From NCBI GenBank assembly GCA_003313425.1, contig NHZP01000037.1, positions 310,001 through 374,000 on the forward strand: a stretch of 64,000 nucleotides of DNA. Direction: 5' to 3'. Made by a program: the position numbers and the translations under genes. This document shows positions 1 through 9,602 of this stretch, piece by piece (the stretch's first letter is position 1; every line of letters starts with the position of its first letter). This DNA is from Pseudopyrenochaeta lycopersici. Lineage: Eukaryota > Ascomycota > Dothideomycetes > Pleosporales > Pseudopyrenochaetaceae. Below the pieces are notes generated by a model. That model saw only the letters and a program-made list of their open reading frames with translations. It was not told the DNA's origin and did not search any database.

Positions 1-889
1 ATTTTGTACGCGGTTATTATCATCCTTCCTCACTGCAAAGACCCAGTCTGCCGTAGATAAGTCGTCTAATAATGTCTCCATTGGACTCCTGCCGTTCAAG
101 TGTTTCTCCCGAATTGCCTTCCTCTCACCTCGGATATCAGTGGCAGAGATCAGTGTGTTTTGGTCTTCCCTTTGGATCGCCGCTAGTATCTGCATCGGCC
201 GCGCCCCAGCGTGCGTCATTGACTCAATTACTTCCTTCTGTGACGATGTACGCCTGCGATAGACATTGTGCGCGCTAGGGTTGATTGATCGGGGGTGATT
301 GTGGTGCTTGTCTTGCACCTCTAGCTTCCACTGGCTGGTGAGCTTCACCTTGAAGATAACGAGCTTGAAAGGGCATCCTGTTGAGCGCGTGCTTGTACTC
401 AGAACCTTTGCACTTGACTGGTAGTGGTTCCTAAAGCAATCGCAGTGGTAGTAATAACGTGTCTTGACATCTGAATTGTGAGGCCAACTCCGCTTCAGGA
501 CAAAGCCGTAGCCGTGCTGCATGCCATGCGTCTTGAGCGCATCATACGCTTCTTCATAGGAGCTGTAGAGCTGGTCTGGAGGGGGGATAATGTCTTCCAT
601 ACTGAGATGCTCAAGACAAGAAAACAAATTCAGCACCTACGTTCTTCTCTAACTGGTTACCTGCGGCGGAGACGCGATGGTGTCGCGGTAGTGTCGCGTT
701 CATAGATTACGCGCTAAGCCAAGCTAAGTGATTGATTTCCACTAGCATTAGCGTTGGGGACAAATCTCATTTTGGGGACAAATCTCACTAGCCCTACCAC
801 TGTTTTCAATACACTACCACACATGTGACCTCGGCTAAAAAAGGACCGAAATACCACTGTTTCTTCCCCATTTCTTCCCCAAATGCCAC
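1..889. repeat. Left arm of a long inverted repeat (MULE A end plus flank)
   Basis: This stretch is the reverse complement of 3711-4599: every position x pairs with 4600-x at all places I compared, and open reading frames mirrored in both arms are identical. It continues beyond the window start. Bases 1-793 are the reversed start of MULE A, 794-802 the reversed copy of its 9-bp target site, and 803-889 shared flank. Beyond 890 the similarity falls to a weak resemblance. Any ORF here is the reversed image of the MULE A transposase start. Confidence 0.9.
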
Positions 890-3710
890 TATTTCGTTAG
901 TAGCCTCACCTCTTACATTAGCGCTTGAGTAGCTTAGAACGCGTCCGACGCGATTTAAAATGGACGCGTTTTATCGTAAAATCGCGAGTTGTTGCGACAA
1001 AATAATTACGAAGAGTTACAATGGAGACCTCCCAGGGGCTTCCTAATACGCTATATGTTGGGCAGACGTTTATATCAATCCAGGCCGCAAAAGAGGCAGT
1101 TTTTCACGTTATGGCCTCCCAGAGGCTCTCTTTTAAAGTAACATCCAGCGACCCAACGAGATTCCACGCTAGTTGCCGTTCTAGCAGCGACACAGGGTGC
1201 AAATTCTTCATTCGAATCGCCTATATGAACCGATCCGACCACTTTGAGCTTCGAAAGTTCGTCCCTCATACCTGCGACCTTAGCTCCCATCACGACTGGA
1301 AAGCATCAAGCTCTGCGAGGCTTATTGCCCACCGGCATGGGGATATGGTTAAGAGCGATTTTCAAACAAAGCCGCGCCAGATCCAGAATGCTGAAAGACT
1401 TCAGCACTCAAATCAGATATCGTATAAGCAGGCGTGGCGCGCAAAGAAGGAGATCCAAAAGAGTACCTTTATGGACACAGAGAAGTCCTTCCAGCTTATC
1501 CTTCCATTCCTTGAGGCCATTACGGATAGCGGCTTAGACTCGAATACGGAGCTGGACGACGAAGGAAACTACGCCACTTCAAGGGCGAACGCTGCCATAT
1601 CTAGGGATGACGATGGAACCTTTGAATGGTGCCACGTGGCACCACGAGCTTGTATTCATGCATTTTGGCACTCCCGGAAGTTCATTTGTGTTGATGGTGC
1701 CCATATGAAATCGGACAACAACCTAGTTCTTCTTGTTATAACAATGCTTGACTCTAATGAGGAGATCCTGCCATTAATGTGGGGGTTCGCCAGAAGCGAG
1801 TCTAAAGAATCGTGGCTCAACTTTCTCCATGGTTTTAGGGAATATTTTCTGGACAACCTTGAGACGACTGAGCAAGAACGTACCAATTTTGAATATCTTA
1901 CAATCGTCAGCGACCGGGCAAAGGGTCTAATTCCAGCTATCTCGGAGGTATTCCCCAAAGCTTTCCATTATTGCTGCATACAACATCTTGCGGAGAACGT
2001 CGGAAACGAATACGGAAAGAAAGTTGAGAGGATATTCCGAGCTGCTTGCCTAGTCGACACTAAGGCGAAGTTTAAAGCTTGTCTTGACCAAATTGAGTCT
2101 CTGTCAGCTCGCACGCGTCACTACCTCGATCATATCGATAGAGAGCATTACGCAACATCATACGCACCACTGGTCGACTTCCCACGGTTTGGGCAAACAT
2201 GTTCCAACATCTCCGAGTCAGTAAACAGCGCATGGATGGAGGCTCGTAACCTACCAATACTCCATTCACTCCACCATCTATGGACATACATGATGTCAAA
2301 GTTCTACGAAAGACGTCATAAGCCCCAGAAAGATATAAAGTACACTAACTATGCCTTTGCATATTTCCAGAAAGAGCTTGAGGATAGCGACCAGTATCTT
2401 GTAACTCCTCAGGAGCGCGAGAACTTGGTAGCTATTGTATACCGAGCAAATCCAGGAGACCGGAATACTCGTCTTGTTCAGCTTAAAGCTCAGAAATGTT
2501 CTTGTCTCGCTTTTCAAGATCATAAAATTCCTTGTAGACATGCAATTGCTGTGTGTCGATTCTTCAATATTAAACCCGAGGATTATATCGCCAAATTCTA
2601 CGAGATTTCTGAGTATCGTGAGCAGTACAAGTGCTCCCTATTGCCGGTTCTACTAGATGATCTCGAACCTGATGGGTTTACAAAGCCACCTGTTATCGGT
2701 ACCGCCCGAGGTCGTCCAGTTAAGAAGAGAATGAAACGAACTACGCGAGAGACAGAGGCTCGGAGACGAGGAAATTTAGTATCGTCAAGCAGCCAGAGGG
2801 AACAACAGGATGAAGCTCGAAACCGGTATCAATCAGGCACAACGTATTTCCAGGAACGAAGGACGGGCCAGGCTCCCAACCCTCTTAGTCAACCTAGAGT
2901 ATCCTATCACCGTCCTAGCCAGATCGCGTCTTCCCAGCACCTTACTGCACCTAATCAAAGCGTCTCATCTCAACTCCCCTACCCTATCCTTAATCATCAC
3001 CATAATTTCCCTAACCAATTCTCGATTGCGCAACCACCAGACTCAAGAGATCAGGATACCCTCTGGCAACGGATCAGGGCTATAAACGCGCGCCTTAGCG
3101 AAACTGAAGCTATAGGAGAACGCTACCGGGCTCAGATTGGGGCTCAGATTGGAGCTGTTAGACAAGCAGTAAACGAGAACAGAAACAATAACCATAACCA
3201 GCCTCCTACGGCGCAGATACCGACGACGTACGCAGAACAACCAACCTTGCAATCTCAGTCCTCTACAGATCTACCGGCCTCGCAATCAAATAGAGACCGG
3301 CCGTCGCCAGATACTGATGAGCTGCAAAGAAGCGGCACCTCACAGGATGATGCAGCCGCTTCACAAGTCACATACATTGACTCTACTGTTACGAATAATA
3401 ACTTCACGTTTGGAGCATCCAGCTCTGTCCCCAACATTACCATCAACGTCACAGCAAGTCCACCAGGGGGAAACAAAAGACCTATAGTAAGTAGGAACGA
3501 AGAAGAGGATAATATCGAGAGGGAAGAGCCTCCTGCTCTATCAACGCGGTCAAGAAAACGAGCTCGAACAGACCAATTGTAAGCATATAAATAGGGTTCT
3601 AGATCTATCATAATACAATCCCGGACCTATCTCTTCTTATGTGAAGTCGCTGACTGCCTGAGGGCCGCGATGGCCGCCAAATAAAGGTGGGCCATGCGAT
3701 TAGTTAAATG
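890..3710 (+). mobile_element. MULE B: Mutator-like element core
   Basis: This is the single-copy centre between the two inverted arms. It contains one intact transposase gene with 131 bp of 5' and 128 bp of 3' sequence. The arms (794-889 and 3711-3806 at least) would act as its terminal inverted repeats. Just inside them, 890-930 and the reverse complement of 3670-3710 still look weakly alike, which suggests older, diverged TIR sequence. No direct target duplication can be seen because both flanks are occupied by inverted MULE A sequence. Confidence 0.6.
1021..3582 (+). CDS. MULE transposase, intact (MULE B)
   Basis: This 853-codon uninterrupted gene encodes a Mutator-like DDE transposase that would cut and paste the element. 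The N-terminal ~90 residues form a FAR1/WRKY-GCM1-type zinc-binding DNA-binding region (Cys in SDTGCKFF, then HTCDLSSHH). The MULE catalytic domain follows, with VDGAH near residue 225, SESKESW near 262 and SDRAKG near 298. A SWIM zinc finger, CSCLAFQDHKIPCRH, lies near residues 490-505. The C-terminal 300 residues are polar and low complexity and end in basic RKRAR, a likely nuclear signal. No intron is needed. The intact frame contrasts with the decayed MULE A transposase next to it and suggests recent activity. The family assignment is secure; current activity is inference. Confidence 0.9.
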   Translation: METSQGLPNTLYVGQTFISIQAAKEAVFHVMASQRLSFKVTSSDPTRFHASCRSSSDTGCKFFIRIAYMNRSDHFELRKFVPHTCDLSSHHDWKASSSARLIAHRHGDMVKSDFQTKPRQIQNAERLQHSNQISYKQAWRAKKEIQKSTFMDTEKSFQLILPFLEAITDSGLDSNTELDDEGNYATSRANAAISRDDDGTFEWCHVAPRACIHAFWHSRKFICVDGAHMKSDNNLVLLVITMLDSNEEILPLMWGFARSESKESWLNFLHGFREYFLDNLETTEQERTNFEYLTIVSDRAKGLIPAISEVFPKAFHYCCIQHLAENVGNEYGKKVERIFRAACLVDTKAKFKACLDQIESLSARTRHYLDHIDREHYATSYAPLVDFPRFGQTCSNISESVNSAWMEARNLPILHSLHHLWTYMMSKFYERRHKPQKDIKYTNYAFAYFQKELEDSDQYLVTPQERENLVAIVYRANPGDRNTRLVQLKAQKCSCLAFQDHKIPCRHAIAVCRFFNIKPEDYIAKFYEISEYREQYKCSLLPVLLDDLEPDGFTKPPVIGTARGRPVKKRMKRTTRETEARRRGNLVSSSSQREQQDEARNRYQSGTTYFQERRTGQAPNPLSQPRVSYHRPSQIASSQHLTAPNQSVSSQLPYPILNHHHNFPNQFSIAQPPDSRDQDTLWQRIRAINARLSETEAIGERYRAQIGAQIGAVRQAVNENRNNNHNQPPTAQIPTTYAEQPTLQSQSSTDLPASQSNRDRPSPDTDELQRSGTSQDDAAASQVTYIDSTVTNNNFTFGASSSVPNITINVTASPPGGNKRPIVSRNEEEDNIEREEPPALSTRSRKRARTDQL

Positions 3711-4599
3711 GTGGCATTTGGGGAAGAAATGGGGAAGAAACAGTGGTATTTCGGTCCTTTTTTAGCCGAGGTCACATGTGTGGTAGTGTATTGAAAACAG
3801 TGGTAGGGCTAGTGAGATTTGTCCCCAAAATGAGATTTGTCCCCAACGCTAATGCTAGTGGAAATCAATCACTTAGCTTGGCTTAGCGCGTAATCTATGA
3901 ACGCGACACTACCGCGACACCATCGCGTCTCCGCCGCAGGTAACCAGTTAGAGAAGAACGTAGGTGCTGAATTTGTTTTCTTGTCTTGAGCATCTCAGTA
4001 TGGAAGACATTATCCCCCCTCCAGACCAGCTCTACAGCTCCTATGAAGAAGCGTATGATGCGCTCAAGACGCATGGCATGCAGCACGGCTACGGCTTTGT
4101 CCTGAAGCGGAGTTGGCCTCACAATTCAGATGTCAAGACACGTTATTACTACCACTGCGATTGCTTTAGGAACCACTACCAGTCAAGTGCAAAGGTTCTG
4201 AGTACAAGCACGCGCTCAACAGGATGCCCTTTCAAGCTCGTTATCTTCAAGGTGAAGCTCACCAGCCAGTGGAAGCTAGAGGTGCAAGACAAGCACCACA
4301 ATCACCCCCGATCAATCAACCCTAGCGCGCACAATGTCTATCGCAGGCGTACATCGTCACAGAAGGAAGTAATTGAGTCAATGACGCACGCTGGGGCGCG
4401 GCCGATGCAGATACTAGCGGCGATCCAAAGGGAAGACCAAAACACACTGATCTCTGCCACTGATATCCGAGGTGAGAGGAAGGCAATTCGGGAGAAACAC
4501 TTGAACGGCAGGAGTCCAATGGAGACATTATTAGACGACTTATCTACGGCAGACTGGGTCTTTGCAGTGAGGAAGGATGATAATAACCGCGTACAAAAT
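3711..4599. repeat. Right arm of the long inverted repeat
   Basis: This is the partner of 1-889. Outward from the MULE B core it runs through 87 bp of flank (3711-3797), the 9-bp target site (3798-3806) and then MULE A from its terminus into the transposase coding region. The pairing extends at least to 4599, the last base that can be matched before the window start cuts off the left arm. Confidence 0.9.
3798..3806. repeat. Target site duplication of MULE A, left copy
   Basis: CAGTGGTAG directly precedes the left terminus of MULE A and is repeated at 6791-6799 directly after its right terminus. Confidence 0.8.
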
Positions 4600-6487
4600 C
4601 TCTTTTTCGCCCACCAGAAGCAGGTTGAGTTGCTGGTGGCAAACCCTGACGTACTGTTGATGGACTGCACATACCGCACCAACAAGTATAGACTCCCACT
4701 GTTGCACATACTCGGCTGCACCAACCTACAGACCTTCTTCTCTGCGGGTTTCTGCTTCCTTAGCAATAAGACATAAGCAGACTACTATTAGGCAATCGCG
4801 AACTTCCTGCTTAAGACAGGGATACAACGACCGCAGGTATTCATCAGCGATCAGGAAGAGGCGTTGAAGATGGCAGCTCGCTCGCTACTTCCAGGAGTCC
4901 CTCAGCTTCTATGCGTGTGGCATATTAACAAGAACGTCCAGACGAAGGCTCAGCAGACCTGGCGAGACGCCGATGGCGCAACGAAAGAGGAGAAGCAGAG
5001 GATCGTTGAACACAGGGCTGCGTTCATGAAGCGTTGGACTCAGGTATGCCCCCATGCCAATCGCCCAAGAGACTTTGAGGGAAGCCGTCCTCTAAAAAAG
5101 TTGCTTGCAGAACTAACTAGGGCAGCTCGTCTACGCAAAGAGACCACTGGAGTTCCAGCTGAAGTGGAACGATCTGCTTAAAGACTACAGCCACCAGCAG
5201 GAACTCTGCAGATACCTGCAAGACAATTAATACCTTACACGCACCGAGTGGGCAGCTGCTTAGACTTCTCACCACCGACACTATAACACCATCACAAGTT
5301 CGCCCGTTAAAGGAATGCACAAGGTCCTGAAGGACTACCTCATGACTTCGAGAGGCGACTTGCTGCGCGTTGTAGGGAGGATTAAGCAAATGGTCAGGAG
5401 TCAATACAACAAGTACAGAAAGGAACTTGCTTCCTCCAAACATAGCGTCAAGTTCGGGCATAAGCTAGAGGTAATGCCATTCCTGCCTCCTGGCATCTAT
5501 AACGTCCTGACGCCACCGGCGATCGAGCGCATTAGGCAACAGGATCTGCTGCGCTAGAAGGAGCAGAGAGAGCGTCGCGGCAGACATCCTTGTTCGGGCC
5601 TGTTTGAGAAAACAAATAGCCTCCCATGTCGCTATACGCTGCAAGACGTGAGGAGATCTGGTTTAACGTTACGACTGAACCATCTCTACGATGACCACTG
5701 GCGGTATTAACGTAAGCAAGGGCCGTTAATCTGCCTGTCTCCAAGGCCACATCAGTCTATTCTAGAGCCTCTCACCGCTTAAACAAGAGGTGGGCTGAGG
5801 AGGAACGAGGCATTAACTCGACGAGATCCATCAGCTTTCGAACGACGCGTGCCGCCTTCTGTTCCTCACTTCCCACCTCACCTCCAACCTCAGGGTCAAA
5901 CACTCGCTGAAGCCCTGCGACAAGTAAGCACCTCTGTTACCGTGTCGATTCCTACATCTGTGCTAAGTGTAAATCCTATGACTACCTGTGTATCTGTATC
6001 GATCCCTGCGCCTGCTCCTATACCTCCTCCCTCCGTCCTCCGTTTGTCTCCGCCTGTAGCTGTTGCTGTGTCTGTCACTATGGGTCCACCTCCTGCTTAG
6101 CAACCACCGTCGTTGGAAGAGTTCCTAGCCGACATCGAACGTCGACGGTGTCAGCCCGTTCTATATGAGTGTAATAACATGATCTCAGCGATTAACTTCC
6201 TGGCAGAGACGGGGCAGGAAGATGATCCTGCAGAGTTAGTTAAAGCACGGAATATGGCGCTCGCTACACAAGGGCTGTTTGCTTCCTGTACCCCCACAAT
6301 GGCATGGAACTATCACTTTGGAGACATGGAAGCTTTCTACGCAGAGAGATTCGCGCAAGTGGATGCGCAAAATTCTCTGCTCGAGCTTCAGGATATACCA
6401 AGACAGCGTCCTAAGCGTGCTGCAGCAGCGACGGCTTCTGAAGCTTGGAAAGATCTCAGCCCGCGCAAGAGAAAACGACATCAATAG
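4000..6487 (+). pseudogene. MULE A transposase pseudogene
   Basis: The reading starts at the ATG at 4000 (MEDIIPPPDQLYSSYEEAYD). An N-terminal FAR1-like zinc domain (YYYHCDCF ... GCPFKLVIF ... DKHHNHP) is followed by the start of the catalytic domain (VLLMDCTYRTNKYRLPLLHI). Stops at 4774 and about 4789 interrupt it, after which the same frame resumes (ISDQEEALK ... LLCVWHINKNV) to 5181. The remainder is in another frame: a SWIM-like motif PCSGLFEKTNSLPCRY around 5585-5635 and a C-terminal tail ending PRKRKRHQ at 6487, interrupted by at least six more stops. Several stops could come from CAG, CAA or TGG by single C-to-T changes. The gene is dead, although its first ~600 bp are duplicated without change in the left arm. 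Confidence 0.85.
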
Positions 6488-6530
6488 AGGATAGATTCAA
6501 TGAGACAAAGTTGATAGTTTGAGCCACTGA

Positions 6531-6790
6531 AGACGTCGAAGTGTCGTTACATGGCGTTTTGTAATTTATTTTTTTGCGCTAGTAGAGTTATGGCTAGCAT
6601 TGGGGACAAATCTCATTTTGGGGACAAATCTCAAAACCTTGGGGACAAATCTCACTAGCCAGACGTCGAAGTGTCGTTACATGGCGTTTTGTAATTTATT
6701 TTTTTGCGCTAGTAGAGTTATGGCTAGCATTGGGGACAAATCTCATTTTGGGGACAAATCTCAAAACCTTGGGGACAAATCTCACTAGCC
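6531..6790. repeat. 130-bp tandem duplication of the MULE A right end
   Basis: 6531-6660 and 6661-6790 are the same 130-bp sequence, both starting AGACGTCGAAGTGTCGTTAC and both ending in three TTGGGGACAAATCTC iterons and CACTAGCC. Each copy therefore carries a complete right terminus. Only the distal one abuts the target duplication. Confidence 0.9.
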
Positions 6791-6799
6791 CAGTGGTAG

Positions 6800-7006
6800 A
6801 TGGGGAATTATAAACGATGCGCGAGAGCTCGCGAGAGGCTTGGCTCTCGCAACCCCTCACCAAGAACCCTGGTTCTACGGCCCGACTACCCCCCCAAGAA
6901 CCCATAGTTATTTGAAGGCCCCCCCGGTCGCGATTATTACCCAGTTATCCACGGACCCCCCTTGACTTTGGCTTTGGAACGCGCGATCACGTGCCACCGC
7001 GTCAGC
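6800..7006. other. Intergenic spacer between MULE A and the Crypton
   Basis: About 200 bp with G/C-rich runs (CCCCCC clusters) and short self-complementary stretches such as GCGAGAGGCTTGGCTCTCGC. No gene is visible. The start of the Crypton probably lies here, but Cryptons have no terminal inverted repeats, so the border cannot be set. Confidence 0.4.
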
Positions 7007-9322
7007 ATGCCTTCGACTCCCTTCTGCTTTCCCCTTCCCATAACGGAAGTTTTAGCTTCGGAAGTGGCCCTGACGGCGGCCGCGACGACCTTCCTTCCTG
7101 TCCCTGCTGCCCCTGCTAGTGCTGTAGAGCATCGCGCGGCCCTTGATGTCGAGCTCTTTGCGCAGGGCGCGCGCGCGCTCGCGCAGGCGCGTGAGACTCG
7201 GCCTAGGAATACAAACAAGACGTACGATCCGAAGCAGAGGGAGTGGCAGCAATTCTGCGCGGAGAAAGGATTCGAAGACGGTGAGCTTGTGTGCGAAAAC
7301 AAGTTGATCTGGTTCCTGAACGAGCGCGTCCTGGACCGAGAGCTTCGGACCTCGCGATACACGAAGAAGGTGAACCGTACGACTACGGACGGCGAGCTGG
7401 TCCGGCAGACACTGGGGCCCAGCGCTATCAAGTCGTACGTAGCTGCCATCGTCGACCTGTGGTCCTTCCAGAAGAGTAAAGGCATAAACACGCACCCGAC
7501 TCCGCGCGGGGAGGGCCTGAACGGCCTGCTAAGGGCTCGCCAGCGCGCCGAGCATAAACGGCGCCGGCTCGAATTTACCGACAGGGCTGCGGGGACGCTG
7601 CAGAACGGCTATACAGAGGCGAAGATGATCGATGCTATACGGTTCTGTTGGGAGGGCTACCGCCAGAGGAAGCAGCAGTCGAAGCCGTCGACAGAGCCGT
7701 ACCTGCGCACTGCCGTCGATTTTCTGCTCGCCCACAACATGCTGCTGCGGAGCGAGGCCCGCCTGCAAGCCGAACTCCCTGATTTCTTCACAGTCTCGCT
7801 ACGGGATGAAGGCCCGACACCTTGCTACCCAATGATTATGATTATGGATAATGGCAAGACGAACCCAATGGGGCGACTGGAGTACGGGGCCGTCATGAGG
7901 CACCGGAATCCGCTGCTCTGCACTATGGCACACACAGCCTTTTACTTCTTCTACCGCTGGAACGTTGCAGGCGAGCCGCCTCCTAGCTTCCGTCGGCGCG
8001 AGCTATGGTACAGCCTGCACCTAATCAAGGGGGAGCATACAGCAAAGATGATGACGTACGATACGCAGCTAGGTTGGATTAACAAGATGTTTGCTGGAGC
8101 GAACGTTATGTCGCTGAAGAAAACGCACGCGGGCCGATCACAAGGGGCGAGGCATGCTGAGCTTAAGGGCGTCAGCGAGGGCCAGGTCCGCCGCGCGGGG
8201 CGGTGGAACAGTGACTCATTAACGAACTGCTATCTTACCCAACTTCCGCGCAAGTTTATACGGAGCATGGCTGGCTTTAGCCCGTCTGCGCAGGGCAGCT
8301 TCTACCTGCCACGAGCGAAGGTACTGCCTCCGCGATCACTTGAGCAGGCTGTGTGGCCTTTTGTAGATAAATGGCTGGCGTGGTTCGACTCGTACGCGGA
8401 TGGTAGGGAGGAGGAGAAGAGTAGCCATGCCGCCGCCGCCGACGACGACGACCGCACCGACCTCGCGGCTTAGGGCTTTCTCCGTTTACTGCAGCAGCTC
8501 CGCATCATCCTCCTCCAAGACTCGGTAGTTATGAGGCAAGAGTTTCCTGCGCACCCAATCTGGGCTGACCCTATCTTCGCCTGAGCTGATTACCTAGCGT
8601 TCGCAAAGGAAGTAGAGCTTTCGCTACTAGACGTAGAGGAGCCTGAAGAAGTATAGATTCGGAAGACGCTTCCTGCTATTGCTGAGCGTCTGAGCATCCT
8701 ACAGCAGGGCCTTACGCGAGAGGTTAACGACTGGGGTGCGGAAACGAGAGAGCGGCTTAACAGAATCGAGATACGGCTGGGGGACTTGCTTGAGGGCCGT
8801 ATCTCCCTGACGCTACATCCTACTACGCGTCATACGACGATAACGGCTTCTTCAGGCTCTGCCACGCCTGCTTCAGCAGCAATGACGGTAAGGCCTGCCG
8901 CTGCCGCCGCGCTCTTCTCTCAGGAGCAGCCACAGCCGGAGCCGGAGCCAGAGCCGGAGCAAGAACAGGAACAGGAGCGGCTGCGGCTGCGGCTGCAGCC
9001 GGCGCCGCCACCGTCGTACGTTCTCTCGCGCGCGGTGACAACTGTTCCCCAACTGTGGAGGGAGTGGACGGTAGGTCTTACAGGTGGCCCGTCTGTGCAA
9101 GGATTAGAGGATCTGTACGGTTCTCGCTGGCGTCAGAAGCACAGCGAGCAGGTGTTCTATGGGCGGCGGAAGGTTATCATTGATGAAGTTCGGAGACGGC
9201 AGGCACAGGGCATGAGTATAGGCGCCGCAGTGGAGGAAGTAGAGCTGGTTCGGCAACGGGGTCAATTGTCGCTCTATCAGCTGTACCAGCTACTCAACAA
9301 GCAGAAAAAGTGCGCTTCGTAG
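7007..9322 (+). pseudogene. Crypton tyrosine recombinase (Ndc10-like plus GCR1_C), three in-frame stops
   Basis: One reading frame runs from the ATG at 7007 to 9322, interrupted by TAG at 8471, TGA near 8582 and TAG near 8654. The N-terminal part is an Ndc10/Crypton-type tyrosine recombinase. It has the core-binding region (TNKTYDPKQREWQQFC), a catalytic-type arginine in LLRSEARLQ, the H..R-type box in KKTHAGRSQGARHAE, and a candidate nucleophilic tyrosine in LTNCYLTQLPR. The C-terminal ~90 residues (VPQLWREWTVGLTGGPSV ... WRQKHSEQVFYGRRKVI) match the GCR1_C DNA-binding domain usual at the end of fungal Cryptons. All three stops could come from CAG or CGA by one C-to-T change. A Glu-Pro and Glu-Gln repeat near 8930-8980 links the two domains. 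A splice-removed reading is possible but not supported by clear intron sites. Confidence 0.8.
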
Positions 9323-9602
9323 TGAATGCTATAAGCCATGCGCTCCAATATCGCCTATATTTTTGCCCCTATTTCAAGCACAACATGGTGCAAAAGTTAA
9401 AAAAGGGGCCCCTCCGGGCGTGCCAAGACTTTTGGTATACCAGAGGTTATCCCAGAGGTTGGGGGTTCTCGCTTAATAACGCGCGTGATCTCGGGAACAA
9501 ATCGACCCCCATATAACTCGTAATTATTACGCCAAGCAGTGGTAAGGCGGTCATTTGCCGCTTATATATTTGTGTATATCCCCGTCCCCCTACAAAATAA
9601 AG
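9323..9602. other. Spacer between the Crypton and the NLR
   Basis: 280 bp without a convincing reading frame. It includes a short poly-purine run (TTAAAAAAGGGGCCCC near 9398) and AGCAGTGGTAAGG near 9534, which resembles the MULE A target site. It probably contains the Crypton's 3' border and the 3' untranslated region of the NLR. Confidence 0.4.

Larger units (their letters stand above)
3807..6790 (+). mobile_element. MULE A: decayed Mutator-like element with 9-bp TSD
   Basis: The element begins GGCTAGTGAGATTTGTCCCC and ends with the inverted form. It is flanked by the direct repeat CAGTGGTAG at 3798-3806 and 6791-6799, and a 9-bp duplication is the size expected for Mutator-like transposition. 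The termini are built from a ~16-20 bp iteron (TGAGATTTGTCCCC): two copies at the left end, three at the right. Inside lies a broken transposase gene. Confidence 0.85.

Noticed and set aside
478..705. A separate small gene at 478-705 and its twin at 3895-4122
   Set aside because: Both are antisense frames of the MULE A transposase start, repeated because of the inverted arms.
9534..9546. A second MULE A target or terminus near AGCAGTGGTAAGG
   Set aside because: Only 8-9 bases match and no GGCTAGTGAG terminus is next to it.
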